A DNA stretch of 64,000 nt from Kordiimonas sp. (lineage in GTDB: Bacteria > Pseudomonadota > Alphaproteobacteria > Sphingomonadales > Emcibacteraceae). The notes under the pieces are model-generated. The model worked only from the letters and a program-made list of their open reading frames with translations, was not told where the DNA came from and did not search any database. The stretch spans positions 482,504 to 546,503 of the forward strand of contig PADB01000010.1 in assembly GCA_002700365.1 (NCBI GenBank), read 5' to 3'. Numbering within the stretch: position 1 is the first letter of the stretch; the number at the start of each line of letters is the position of its first letter. This document shows positions 18,381-27,745 of the stretch, in pieces. The position numbers and the translations under genes are program-made.

Positions 18381-19490
18381 CTAACGGGCCTTCACCACAA
18401 AACAACTGTGCCCGTGTTCCGTAAGATCAGCACAGCGTAATTTTGCCTCACGTCGTTCTTTGAAAGGACCAAGCTGCAGACGGTAATACACCCCTTTTTC
18501 CACACCCAGGTCCGCCCGTTGCACATAAGCTGTAAGGCCGAAAAACACCTCTGGAGAGGCCTGCAACAGACGCGCCCAGTTCTTTTGGGCCATTTCTTCT
18601 GTACGGTAAGAAGCCAACTGCAAAAGGTAACGCCCCGGAACGGCAGACGCCTGCACAAGGCGGCGACGCTCCACCATATCTTTGTCAGAGGCATCTGACG
18701 CTGATGCCTCTGACGGTGCAGGTTGATCCATATTTTCTTGTTTTGCCCGGGACATATCATCCCGTAGCATCATATCTTCCGCTGGCGCATCAGCATTGTG
18801 TGTCGCCGTCAATTCCCGCTTCTGCACCAAACTATTGCTGTAATCCACAAGCCCGCGAACTTCATCACGCCCCCGTTGTTGCTCACTCATATCCAAATAA
18901 TCCGCAAGCTTCTTTTCCGCGGCAATGGCTTCGGGCAGCCCCTGTTGCGCCGCATGCCATATCCAGCCATAACCCGTCAGGGTCCGTTGTTCGACGGCTT
19001 CCCCATTATGATAGAGGATACCTAGCATATACTGTGATCGGGCATCACCTGACCGGGCGGCTTTTTGCCACCAGTCAAAGGCAAGCTTGGCATCTTTGTG
19101 GATGGGACCCTTGCCAAAATAATAAAGCGTTCCAAGATTTCCTTGCGCCCCGGTATGACCCTTTTCCGCCGCGCGCTCATAATAATATTCCGCCATTTCA
19201 TAGTCTACAGGCACACCCTTACCCAGACGGTACATCTGTCCCAGATTAAACAAGGCATTGGCATCCCCCATCGCCGCATAGGGAAGCCATTCTTCCATTG
19301 CCATCTGGTAATCACCATTCTTGTAGGCCCGCACACCATCAACCACAGCGGTCGCCGCTGATTGTACGCCGCCCCACCAGAAGACCATTAGGCACGCCCC
19401 CCCGATCACTGATCGCCAGTTCTGAAGCAACCTATTCTTTATAAAAAAGTTAATCATGCCACCCATATTATCCCCGGCATTATTAGCCAC
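18381..19490 (-). CDS. Sel1-repeat and SPOR-domain envelope protein
   Basis: 369 residues. One N-terminal membrane segment (WRSVIGGACLMVFWWGG) is followed by about four Sel1-like repeats (residues ~65-185; units such as ALFNLGQMYRLGKGVPVD). A low-complexity linker rich in D, E, A and S comes next, then a C-terminal SPOR domain (~290-369; RYLLQLASYRTEEMA ... YYRLQLGPF). SPOR domains bind denuded septal peptidoglycan. The start is uncertain: GTG at 19490, with ATG at 19457 an alternative. It is divergent from a ParA/SPOR set. Confidence 0.8.
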   Translation of the reverse strand: MANNAGDNMGGMINFFIKNRLLQNWRSVIGGACLMVFWWGGVQSAATAVVDGVRAYKNGDYQMAMEEWLPYAAMGDANALFNLGQMYRLGKGVPVDYEMAEYYYERAAEKGHTGAQGNLGTLYYFGKGPIHKDAKLAFDWWQKAARSGDARSQYMLGILYHNGEAVEQRTLTGYGWIWHAAQQGLPEAIAAEKKLADYLDMSEQQRGRDEVRGLVDYSNSLVQKRELTATHNADAPAEDMMLRDDMSRAKQENMDQPAPSEASASDASDKDMVERRRLVQASAVPGRYLLQLASYRTEEMAQKNWARLLQASPEVFFGLTAYVQRADLGVEKGVYYRLQLGPFKERREAKLRCADLTEHGHSCFVVKAR

Positions 19491-19746
19491 TTACACTTAG
19501 AGTTATAACAAAGTAACGGTTTATATAAAAAGATATGATTTTTACTTAAGTAAAAAACAACAATAAATAAATTACATTTAAATTATATTTAGTATTTACC
19601 AATAATTAACGGTTAAGCTCAAAAAGAAGCAAATATTTTACTATTTCTTAAGACCTGTTGGTTCAAATATACAGTTGAACATAGCCGGAAAAGAGACCTT
19701 TCGGCAAGAACGACAAAGACTAAAGCATAATGAAAAGGGCACGAAT

Positions 19747-20454
19747 ATGCGTGTAATGGCTTTTGCTTCCCAAAAAGGTGGTTCAGGAAAGACAACCCTG
19801 AGCGGACATGTTGCAGTTGCGGCGGAACGTGCGGGCGAAGGCCCTGTCGTCCTTGTCGATACCGACCCTCAGGGCAGTTTAGCCGCATGGTGGAACGAAC
19901 GTGAAGACGATAGCCCCGCCTTTGCCAAGACTAATATTTCACGCCTCATGACCGATTTGGATGATTTACGTGCTCAGGGTTTTAAGCTGGCAATCATCGA
20001 CACGCCTCCCGCAATTACACTGGCCATCCAAAGCGTCATTGCTGTTTCTGATCTTGTGGTTATTCCCACACGCCCCAGCCCGCACGATTTACGCGCTGCC
20101 GGGGCAACGGTGGAATTAGCCGACCGCACAGATAAACCATTTGTTTTTGTCGTTAATGGCGCGACTCCACGGGCCCGCATCACTTCCGAAGCTGCAATCG
20201 CTCTCTCACAACATGGTACGGTCGCCCCTATCACGATACACCAACGTACTGATTTTGCCGGCAGCATGATTGATGGCCGCACTGTGATGGAACTAAACGA
20301 TTCTTCTAAATCCGCTTTAGAAATTGATGACTTGTGGGATTACCTCAATGACCGTTTAGAAAAGAACTTCCGGCGTACTGTTTTCCAGACAAACGCAACT
20401 ACACATCGGCGGCCCGCAGCAGGTTTTGGTCGCCGTCAGGTATCCGGATCTTAA
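19747..20454 (+). CDS. ParA-family ATPase
   Basis: 235 residues starting MRVMAFASQKGGSGKTT, a deviant Walker A of the ParA/MinD type (residues 10-17), with VDTDPQG and IIDTPPA following. The ATG at 19747 has AAAAGGG upstream; the frame extends 24 codons further but without family resemblance. No parS or ParB gene is nearby. The next gene encodes a ribbon-helix-helix protein, as in RHH-type partition or orphan positioning systems. The 256 bases upstream are AT-rich and hold the promoter region. Confidence 0.88.
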   Translation: MRVMAFASQKGGSGKTTLSGHVAVAAERAGEGPVVLVDTDPQGSLAAWWNEREDDSPAFAKTNISRLMTDLDDLRAQGFKLAIIDTPPAITLAIQSVIAVSDLVVIPTRPSPHDLRAAGATVELADRTDKPFVFVVNGATPRARITSEAAIALSQHGTVAPITIHQRTDFAGSMIDGRTVMELNDSSKSALEIDDLWDYLNDRLEKNFRRTVFQTNATTHRRPAAGFGRRQVSGS

Positions 20455-20473
20455 AGGCAGGGAGTGACGATCA

Positions 20474-21073
20474 ATGAAAAAAGCCGCTCAACTCAGCAGC
20501 CGTCTATTGGCACGCAAAGGTGAGGCTATCCCTTCACCTGGCGCCACAAATTTTGACCCCCTGGCGGAACGGCTCCGTAATGCTGGCAAACGCCCTCCGC
20601 AAGTCGATTTTTCTGACGATGCGAAAAATGCCTTGCTGCACGACAACGACACAACACAAGAAACCGTCCCCTCTTCGACAGCTGTAGTAGAAAGTCAAGG
20701 CGTACGCAAACAATTGGAAAAAGCTCGCGCGACCTTCCTTTCAACAAACCTAGACAAGAAAGAAAAAAACGCTGCTGTTGAAGGCCTAAAAAGCTCAGCT
20801 GAACCCGCATCCGCCACGAGCGCACAAGATATAACAAGCGAACAAGAGACAGTCGCGGAAACAGTCCCTGACATTAAAATTGCCCCTGCGGGAAAACGCG
20901 TGGCAATGACATTGCGTATGGAAAGTGAACAACATTTAAAACTACGTCTGTTTTCTGCTCATACGAATAAAAGCTGCCAGGACATATTAACAAAAGCACT
21001 GGACGCTTATCTTGATGCACATCAGCAGGATATCGGCGCCTCAAATTGCCCCTGCCTGAACACAGAGAGCTAA
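20474..21073 (+). CDS. Ribbon-helix-helix-like protein, ParA partner
   Basis: 199 residues. A long, charged, probably disordered N-terminal region rich in K, A, E and T is followed at the C terminus (~145-190) by KRVAMTLRMESEQHLKLRL then SCQDILTKALDAYL, which fits an RHH DNA-binding fold (strand, then two helices). It begins 17 bases after the ParA gene with a GGGAG RBS, so it is co-transcribed. By analogy it may be the DNA- or cargo-binding partner that regulates the ATPase. I infer this from position. Confidence 0.65.
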   Translation: MKKAAQLSSRLLARKGEAIPSPGATNFDPLAERLRNAGKRPPQVDFSDDAKNALLHDNDTTQETVPSSTAVVESQGVRKQLEKARATFLSTNLDKKEKNAAVEGLKSSAEPASATSAQDITSEQETVAETVPDIKIAPAGKRVAMTLRMESEQHLKLRLFSAHTNKSCQDILTKALDAYLDAHQQDIGASNCPCLNTES

Positions 21074-21143
21074 GCCAAAGTCAACAATACCAGAACACAT
21101 TTTTTAGAAAATACCGCCGCACAGATAGGCAAGAGTAGAACAA

Positions 21144-22703
21144 ATGCAACAAAAACGCCCTGTATCACCATATCGCGCCACGAAACGCCGCCTTGGTCTC
21201 CGCCTTGCGTCCACCGCATTATGTTGCTCTTTACTTTCTGCGTGCAGTCTCTTTCCGTCATCTGATGGAACGGTGCCCCCGTCCATGCCACATCGTCCGG
21301 CGAAAATCGCCAGCATTGACCCCGCCAGCGGCCTGACACAAGGTCTGCGTGGTCGAAAACTGCTGGAAATGGCAGAAAACATGGCCGAAGACGGCCAGCA
21401 TCACGCGGCTATTCCGCTCTTCCGTCGGGTCACAAAAATGTCCCCGATGGCCCAACGTCCGCTTATTTCCCTTGGTGATAGCCTTATGGCCCTTGGCCAA
21501 TATGAAGAAGCCGTGACCGCTTATGAAACGGTTCTGGACGGCGATGACAACAATGTCCCGGCACTGATAGGGGCAGGAAAAGCCTATTTAGCCCTAAACC
21601 GCCCGGCCATGGCTGAACGTAATCTTCAAATTGCTGCAACCAAGGCCCCCGAGAACCCCTCGGCCCTTAATGCACTGGCTTTGTCTTTTGACCTTCAAGG
21701 CTATCATGAAGCCGCACTCGAAGTGTATCACGATGCGATTACGTCTGACCCGAACAGTCTCAGCCTCCAGAATAATTATGGCCTTTCACTGGCATTACAT
21801 AACGACCCGCGGGCAGCGATTTCCATACTAAAACAGGTTGCCTTGCACCCTCAAAGCAATGCCTCTCATCGTCAGAATTTGGCATTGGCCTATAGCCTTG
21901 CCGGCCATGATACGATGGCCTTACGCCTGCTAAGCATTGACCAGGACAGCATCAGTGCCCGTCAAAACATGACATTTTTCCATAACCTGGCCGGTATGAC
22001 CCCGAATAATCGTCTGCGCGCCATGACAGGATTGGCTGTGCAGCCAAAACATGACCTGCACGCACCGGCAAACGTGGCCTTCGCCGGGGACGAAGAAATC
22101 AAACAGCAAACCGCAGCGCGATTAGTCACGCCCGCTCCGGCCCCCGTGGCAGAGGTGTTCGAAGACGATGTCCCGCCGTTACTTGGCCCTGAAGGCTGGG
22201 CCTTGCAAATTGCCGCTTACCGTAAAAAATCGGAACTGATGCCCGGCTGGCGGATGTTAAAGAAAAAATACGCCGATATCATTGGCCATTTGGAACCACG
22301 CCGGTCAGAAGTTGATTTTGGCCCACGTAAATCCAAGCCCAGCGGCTTTTTCTACCGTCTGAACGCTGGCCCACTCACGAGCTATAAAGAAGCCAAAGAA
22401 GCTTGTCAGGAAATCCGTAAACGCGGGACTGATTGCTGGGTGCGCCCGCCAGAACCCACCGAAGGCGAAGTGCCTGAAGCCGATAAAGATAAAAAAGAAA
22501 CCCGCCTGATTGTTGGTAGCAACGATAATGCGACCACGAAACAACCGGCCCGCACTGTTGATGTGTCCTCACCCCCACAACCTATTGGACACACAGCCAC
22601 TCCCACAAAAACGGCATCGCTCAACACAGATGGCGATACCGTCTGGGTCCCCACGGGACGCACGCAAACACTGACTGAAGGCGATAGCGGCGAGGAAGAA
22701 TAA
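21144..22703 (+). CDS. TPR and SPOR-domain lipoprotein
   Basis: 519 residues. A basic N terminus and lipoprotein signal end in LSAC (Cys34). TPR repeats run from ~75 to 270 (e.g. LISLGDSLMALGQYEEAVTA, ALNALALSFDLQGYHEAALE). A SPOR domain follows at ~345-432 (GWALQIAAYRKKSEL ... FYRLNAGPLTSYKEA), then a disordered Thr/Pro-rich tail. It is likely an outer-membrane lipoprotein reaching septal peptidoglycan. It lies 70 bases after the RHH gene on the same strand, and pairs with the divergent Sel1/SPOR protein. Confidence 0.82.
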   Translation: MQQKRPVSPYRATKRRLGLRLASTALCCSLLSACSLFPSSDGTVPPSMPHRPAKIASIDPASGLTQGLRGRKLLEMAENMAEDGQHHAAIPLFRRVTKMSPMAQRPLISLGDSLMALGQYEEAVTAYETVLDGDDNNVPALIGAGKAYLALNRPAMAERNLQIAATKAPENPSALNALALSFDLQGYHEAALEVYHDAITSDPNSLSLQNNYGLSLALHNDPRAAISILKQVALHPQSNASHRQNLALAYSLAGHDTMALRLLSIDQDSISARQNMTFFHNLAGMTPNNRLRAMTGLAVQPKHDLHAPANVAFAGDEEIKQQTAARLVTPAPAPVAEVFEDDVPPLLGPEGWALQIAAYRKKSELMPGWRMLKKKYADIIGHLEPRRSEVDFGPRKSKPSGFFYRLNAGPLTSYKEAKEACQEIRKRGTDCWVRPPEPTEGEVPEADKDKKETRLIVGSNDNATTKQPARTVDVSSPPQPIGHTATPTKTASLNTDGDTVWVPTGRTQTLTEGDSGEEE

Positions 22704-22987
22704 ACCATTCCCGCTATTGCCGACACGACACCACATGGCCATGATAATTACGGCCCTTTTCTAATTCGCGCGCCCTTCAGCCACAAACTTTTGAGCAACA
22801 CCATAACAAGGCAACCGTGATAATAATTCACATAACCCTTGTCTTTGCGCTGCAACATACTACATTTGATATGAAATAAGATCAGCAGATGATTTTGCGA
22901 TGCTCACGTTATCGTGTGGCTCATGTGCCTTAACCGCCGCTGCATGGCACGCACGCAGCTTCAATGCCCCTAACGGAAAGTTATAAT

Positions 22988-23212
22988 ATGTATATAGAAG
23001 ACAAAAATGCCGATCTGGAAAACATGCCGAAAAATATTTTGGCCTGTTTGGGTGAGGCCGATATTGTCTATATCCGCCCCGTGCTAGAAGATGGAAAAAC
23101 ACTGTACGGTGTTTTTACCGCTAGTGGCTACCCGATTAATAATTACAGCACCCTGGATCAGGCACGCTCTGCTGCATGGCTATCAGAAATGACCCCTCTT
23201 TATTGTCATTAA
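22988..23212 (+). CDS. DUF1150 family protein
   Basis: 74 residues starting MYIEDKNADLENM; an earlier in-frame ATG at 22964 lacks a better RBS. The core (GEADIVYIRPVLEDGK, TLYGVFTASGYPI, ARSAAWLSEMTPL) fits the alphaproteobacterial DUF1150 family of unknown function, often next to small heat-shock protein genes elsewhere. It is alone here. The 284-base gap before it holds no other gene. Confidence 0.8.
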   Translation: MYIEDKNADLENMPKNILACLGEADIVYIRPVLEDGKTLYGVFTASGYPINNYSTLDQARSAAWLSEMTPLYCH

Positions 23213-23261
23213 ACAACCTTCTGTGGCAAAAAGCATTTCATCATTTGCAAACACAACAATT

Positions 23262-23292
23262 AAAAAAGCCCCTTTATGAAGGGGCTTTTTTA
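23262..23292 (+). terminator. Rho-independent terminator between DUF1150 gene and ptsN
   Basis: Perfect 13-bp stem AAAAAAGCCCCTT/AAGGGGCTTTTTT around TATG. With A-run and T-run on both sides it can serve both convergent genes. Confidence 0.9.
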
Positions 23293-23325
23293 ATAAGATA
23301 ATTCAGTGCGGCCTTGTATTCTATA

Positions 23326-23793
23326 CTACGCCGCATTTGATGATGTCGTTTTATCCGTCAATAACGTATAGAGCGCATCCGCACTATCAGAACCGCGCAA
23401 CTTTTCACAATTCCCATGGTCCCGTAACAATCGGGATATACGAGCCAGGGCCTTCAGATGATCCGCACCCGCTTCTTCCGGTGCCAACAACATAAACACC
23501 AAATCAACCGGCTGGTCATCTATAGCCTCAAAATCAACAGCCGCTTCAAGTCTCGCAAACACACCATAAAGCCGGTCCAGCTCCGGTAGCTTGCCATGGG
23601 GAATGGCCACACCACGTCCGACACCCGTCGTCCCTAACCGCTCACGGTCCAAGATGACATCTAAAATACGACGTGCCGGAATGCCCGTCACCGCTTCAGC
23701 GCGAGACGACATTTCCTGTAAAAGCTGCTTCTTGCTTGAGGCCTTCAATGACGGCATCACTGCGCCAAGGTCCAGAAGCTCGATCATATCCAT
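23326..23793 (-). CDS. ptsN: PTS IIA-Ntr nitrogen-regulatory phosphocarrier
   Basis: 155 residues. The EIIA fold is marked by GVGRGVAIPHGKL, with the phosphorylated His in IPHG, and by VDLVFMLLAPEEAGADHLKAL. It is part of the PTS-Ntr regulatory relay, not sugar transport. It follows hpf by 34 bases, in the conserved order lptC-lptA-lptB-rpoN-hpf-ptsN known from many proteobacteria. Confidence 0.95.
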   Translation of the reverse strand: MDMIELLDLGAVMPSLKASSKKQLLQEMSSRAEAVTGIPARRILDVILDRERLGTTGVGRGVAIPHGKLPELDRLYGVFARLEAAVDFEAIDDQPVDLVFMLLAPEEAGADHLKALARISRLLRDHGNCEKLRGSDSADALYTLLTDKTTSSNAA

Positions 23794-23827
23794 TACGACT
23801 CTATCCGTTTATACGGTCTTGCACCGT

Positions 23828-24400
23828 CTATTCGACTTTGGGATCAATCCAGCCAATGTTGCCATCAGGCCGACGATAAATCACATTCAACCGCCCGTGT
23901 GCGCTATTGCGGAACATCAATGTTGATGTATCTGCCAAATCCATACGCATAACCGCTTCGCTCACCGTTACTTCTGGAATGCTTGTTTCCATTTCTGCAA
24001 CAATTATAGGGTTACTATCTTCAGCAGGTTCATCGGCATTCTCTTCCTCCGCAGCCAAAACATAGCTTTGTGCTGCCAGAAGATCATAGCCGTTCTCTTT
24101 ACTTCTGTGATGATTTGTCAAGCGACGCTTGTAGCGACGTAATCTTTTTTCAATCTTGGCGCAGGCATCATCGAAGCTCACATATACTTCATCCGCCTCA
24201 CCATGACTTTGCAATAATACACCATGACCCAATTGAATATGACATTCAGCTTGGAATAAATGGCGATCTTTATGAAACGTCACTACGCCTTCGAATGCTT
24301 GATTAAAATACTTACTGACGATGTCTGTCAGGCTATCTTCAACATAGGTCCGCAGGGCATCCCCTACGTCCATCTGCTTACCAGTAACGACAATGCTCAT
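23828..24400 (-). CDS. hpf: Long ribosome hibernation promoting factor
   Basis: 190 residues. The N-terminal ~105 form the RaiA/YfiA ribosome-binding domain (MSIVVTGKQMDVGDALRTYV ... FEGVVTFHKDRHLFQAECHI, then a basic RLRRYKRRLTNHH). The C-terminal ~55 (VMRMDLADTSTLMFRNSAHG) are the dimerisation domain of long HPF, which joins two 70S ribosomes into 100S particles. A perfect TTGACA -35 element lies upstream, so it has its own promoter in addition to any read-through from rpoN. Confidence 0.93.
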   Translation of the reverse strand: MSIVVTGKQMDVGDALRTYVEDSLTDIVSKYFNQAFEGVVTFHKDRHLFQAECHIQLGHGVLLQSHGEADEVYVSFDDACAKIEKRLRRYKRRLTNHHRSKENGYDLLAAQSYVLAAEEENADEPAEDSNPIIVAEMETSIPEVTVSEAVMRMDLADTSTLMFRNSAHGRLNVIYRRPDGNIGWIDPKVE

Positions 24401-24473
24401 ATATACTGATCCAACTTTCTCAGATGATCAAACAGCCCCCATTGATCCGGGTGCTTTATTTTCAAGGTGGGGA

Positions 24474-24502
24474 TAATTAGTGACTACACCCATAGTTGTC
24501 AA
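24474..24502 (-). promoter_or_regulatory. Sigma-70-type promoter for hpf-ptsN
   Basis: On the minus strand TTGACA (24497-24502) is followed after 17 bases by TAATTA (24474-24479). It lies in the 213-base gap between rpoN and hpf, leaving a leader of about 65 bases. The -10 is imperfect. Confidence 0.5.
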
Positions 24503-24613
24503 GCATATCACATTTTGGCGGATCTCTGAAATGCTCCGATACTGCCCGGCATCCCACACCCAAATTGTCCAAATTATTCAGCAACATATTTTAAATATGG
24601 TGCAAGCTGTTGT

Positions 24614-26200
24614 TTACAAGGCAGCTTTCTTTTCACGACGGCGTTGCACAGAGGACGGAATCCGCATCGCCTCACGGTATTTTGCCACCGTTCTTCGTGC
24701 AATATCAATGCCTTCTGACCTTAATAACTCGACGATTTTGTCATCAGACAATATTTTTTTGACATCTTCCGCATCAATTAATTCGCGAATCTGATGCTTA
24801 ACAGACCCGGCTGAATGGGCCTCTCCCTCATCGGAAGAGGCAATCGCAGACGTAAAGAAGTACTTCATTTCAAAAATGCCGCGGTTAGTCGCAATATATT
24901 TATTCGATGTCACCCGACTAACGGTGCTTTCATGCATGTCGATGGCTTCCGCAATCATCCGCAAATTCATCGGTCTTAAAAAACGAATGCCTTTTTCAAA
25001 AAAATCTTCCTGTTGGCGGACCAGCTCACTGGCTACCTTTAAAATCGTCCGCGCCCGCTGGTCCAATGCCTTGACTAACCAATTCGCCGACGTAAGGCAT
25101 TCAGATAAAAATTCTTTTTCTTCTTTGCTTTTGCTTAAGCCTTTTATTTCCAGATGATAATGACGGTTCAACAAAACCCGTGGTAAGGCATCGTTATTTA
25201 ACTCGACCGTCCAGCTCCCTTTCGTTGTCTTTTTTACAATCACGTCAGGAATCAGGGTTTGCACCGTCTCGCCCCCAAAGGCTAAACCCGGCTTCGGATT
25301 TAACGTCTGTATTTCCGCGATCATATCTTTCAGGTCATCCTGATCCACCCGACAAACACGCATTAAGCCTCGCATATCCCGCTTGGCCAGCAGGTCTAGG
25401 TTATCCAGAAATGCCTCCATTGCCGGATCCAAACGGTCACGTTCCGCCTGTTGTAGCTTTAAACATTCCGAAAGATCGCGAGCGAACACACCCACCGGAT
25501 CCAAACCCTGTAGCCGCTTCAGCACCACTTCCACCTGCGCCACATCACATTCCAAACGTGCCGCAATACTTTCCACATCATCCTGCAGATAACCGGCTTC
25601 GCTCAGCATATCCAACATATAACGGGCAATAATCCGCTCTGTAGGATCTAAGATTTCCAGATTCATCTGTTCTTCAATGTGGTCTTGAAGACTGATGTTG
25701 CCACTTAAGTTTTGTTCAAAACTTTGTTCGGGTAAGTCATTACGCCCGCTGACGCGGATACTGCCCATGTCATCAAATCCTGGGCCCGTATCACGATTAT
25801 TATCGACCTGATCGCCCGGACTATCATGATTGAAGACATTATCATAATTTGTGTCCAGGGGCGCATCCCCCTGCTCATCCTGCAGCCCGGACTGCGCCAA
25901 CAATTCGTCTGCGCCTGTATTGCTGGCCGCTTTTTCACCGTCCTCACCTTCATGACGGCGGTCATCACGGGCCTGATCTTCACGGTTATCGGCGGCCCCT
26001 GCCTCGCCCGCATTACTGTCCGCCGGGCTATTATCCTGATTGTCACCCACCTCCAGCAGCGGGTTACGTTCTACTTCCTCTCCAACATAATCCATCAATT
26101 CCATATTGGAAAATTGCAGCAACTTGATCGCCTGCTGTAACTGCGGCGTCATCACCAGACTTTGGCTTTGTTTTAACTGTAATTTTGGTGAAAGACCCAT
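24614..26200 (-). CDS. rpoN: RNA polymerase sigma-54 factor
   Basis: 528 residues, normal length. Region I is the Gln-rich activator-contact segment (LKQSQSLVMTPQLQQAIKLL). A long acidic region II (residues ~50-165) follows. Region III holds the core-binding and HTH parts (MHESTVSRVTSNKY), and the RpoN box ARRTVAKYREAMRIP lies near the end. It directs enhancer-dependent promoters, fitting the downstream ptsN. It starts 9 bases after lptB. Confidence 0.97.
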   Translation of the reverse strand: MGLSPKLQLKQSQSLVMTPQLQQAIKLLQFSNMELMDYVGEEVERNPLLEVGDNQDNSPADSNAGEAGAADNREDQARDDRRHEGEDGEKAASNTGADELLAQSGLQDEQGDAPLDTNYDNVFNHDSPGDQVDNNRDTGPGFDDMGSIRVSGRNDLPEQSFEQNLSGNISLQDHIEEQMNLEILDPTERIIARYMLDMLSEAGYLQDDVESIAARLECDVAQVEVVLKRLQGLDPVGVFARDLSECLKLQQAERDRLDPAMEAFLDNLDLLAKRDMRGLMRVCRVDQDDLKDMIAEIQTLNPKPGLAFGGETVQTLIPDVIVKKTTKGSWTVELNNDALPRVLLNRHYHLEIKGLSKSKEEKEFLSECLTSANWLVKALDQRARTILKVASELVRQQEDFFEKGIRFLRPMNLRMIAEAIDMHESTVSRVTSNKYIATNRGIFEMKYFFTSAIASSDEGEAHSAGSVKHQIRELIDAEDVKKILSDDKIVELLRSEGIDIARRTVAKYREAMRIPSSVQRRREKKAAL

Positions 26201-26209
26201 CTAGACGCC

Positions 26210-27013
26210 CTATAAACTAAACCGTTCACCAAGATAGACCCGGCGCACATCGGCATTCGCAACAATCTCCTGCGGCGTCCCGGTAAACAGCACCGTTCCA
26301 TCATGAATAATATAAGCCCGATCAATAATATCTAATGTTTCGCGAACATTATGGTCCGTAATCAGAACACCGATACCACGATCCTTCAAATGCGATACCA
26401 GACTACGTATTTCGTTAATCGCAATCGGATCAATGCCCGCGAACGGCTCATCCAACAGAATGAAGCTGGGGCGGGTTGCCAGGGCCCGTGCAATCTCCAC
26501 CCGGCGCCGCTCCCCCCCTGACAGGGCCAATGATGGCGAATGACGCAAATGTGATATGGAAAATTCGTCCAGAAGATTATCCAGAAACTGGTCCTGTTCA
26601 ACCGGGTCGGGTTCCACAACTTCGAGTATTGACCGAATGTTATCTTCCACATTCAAACCACGAAAAATAGAAGCCTCCTGTGGTAGATATCCCACCCCAA
26701 GACGTGCACGCCGATACATAGGTAATTTGGTAATGTCGTGGCCATCCAACAGGATTGATCCTGAATCCGGGGCGACCAGTCCCGTAATTGCATAAAAAGA
26801 TGTCGTCTTCCCCGCCCCGTTGGGGCCCAACAAACCCACGACTTCCCCGCGATGAACGGAAAGGTCGATGCTCTTCAACACCGGTCTTTCCTTATAGCTT
26901 TTGCCTACACCACGCACAACCAATCCCTCGCCCGCGGCCACCCCACCAGATACCGGGGAAACTGCGGTCGTCACGTCCTGCGGTGAAACCTGTTGTGCTT
27001 CTGACTTTTCCAT
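26210..27013 (-). CDS. lptB: LPS export ATPase LptB
   Basis: 267 residues. The ABC ATPase shows Walker [12 protein letters not shown]-loop [10 protein letters not shown], signature LSGGERRR and Walker [14 protein letters not shown]. It energises extraction of LPS from the inner membrane with LptF/G (not in the window). Relative to short LptB proteins it has an extra disordered N-terminal segment of ~28 residues, seen in many alphaproteobacteria. It precedes rpoN by 9 bases. Confidence 0.96.
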   Translation of the reverse strand: MEKSEAQQVSPQDVTTAVSPVSGGVAAGEGLVVRGVGKSYKERPVLKSIDLSVHRGEVVGLLGPNGAGKTTSFYAITGLVAPDSGSILLDGHDITKLPMYRRARLGVGYLPQEASIFRGLNVEDNIRSILEVVEPDPVEQDQFLDNLLDEFSISHLRHSPSLALSGGERRRVEIARALATRPSFILLDEPFAGIDPIAINEIRSLVSHLKDRGIGVLITDHNVRETLDIIDRAYIIHDGTVLFTGTPQEIVANADVRRVYLGERFSL

Positions 27014-27101
27014 AGATATTTTCTACACTTTAGCTCTTAATATTTTCTTCCATCACACACAAAAAGCAGCCGATATCATCATATTTTCATCATGCGGGGG
27101 C

Positions 27102-27662
27102 TTATTGTCCGTTTTGTTCTGGTATTCGGAATTCACCCGTTACACGCCCCGTAGTACCTTGCTGGCGCGCGCCTTCCATCCGTGTCAGGCCCGTCCGTAA
27201 ATTCAACACCAACCGCTCCCCCTTCAAGGTCCCGTCTTTGTGAATCATCACCACATTGCCACCTAATGTAACGATCTGTTCTTCCATGTCATAAACCCCC
27301 CAGCTACTTTCGATCTTCTCTGTCGGTGAAGACAACTTAACATGACCCGATGCATCCAACCGCATAATCGAAGGTGCATCCCCCTGCTTCGCTGACTTAC
27401 GGTTCCCGCGATAAAATACCGCTACCCGATCCGCCTGCAGGGTTAAATTCTTTTGCACAGCCTCGACCTGGCCCTCAAATACGGCCATATTTTCTTTCTG
27501 CTTCACATCCAGACGGTCTGCGGAAATATGAATGGGTTGTTTGACATCATGCTTTTTCAAGGCCGAAACCTGCGCCATCGCGGGCGGGCTCATAATCCCC
27601 CATAGCAAAACCACCGCAAAAATCGCCGCGCCTGAAAAAAACTTATACATTTGCATCGTCAA
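27102..27662 (-). CDS. lptA: LPS transport periplasmic protein LptA
   Basis: 186 residues with a Sec signal ending AMA near residue 30. The OstA-like beta jelly roll is marked by ISADRLDVKQKENMAVFEGQ and repeated strands such as LTLQADRVAVFY, typical of the LPS bridge protein. It lies between lptC and lptB as expected, with 83 and 88-base gaps. Confidence 0.92.
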   Translation of the reverse strand: MTMQMYKFFSGAAIFAVVLLWGIMSPPAMAQVSALKKHDVKQPIHISADRLDVKQKENMAVFEGQVEAVQKNLTLQADRVAVFYRGNRKSAKQGDAPSIMRLDASGHVKLSSPTEKIESSWGVYDMEEQIVTLGGNVVMIHKDGTLKGERLVLNLRTGLTRMEGARQQGTTGRVTGEFRIPEQNGQ

Positions 27663-27745
27663 TTATCTCTCTTTTCCCAAACTATCGTCACGGGACTGTG
27701 CCTCAAATTGCCGCCCAACCGTTGAAAACATATCGTTCACACATC

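Noticed and set aside
25705-26140. Long frames antisense to rpoN
   Set aside because: They mirror the acidic, repetitive region II of rpoN and have low-complexity translations.
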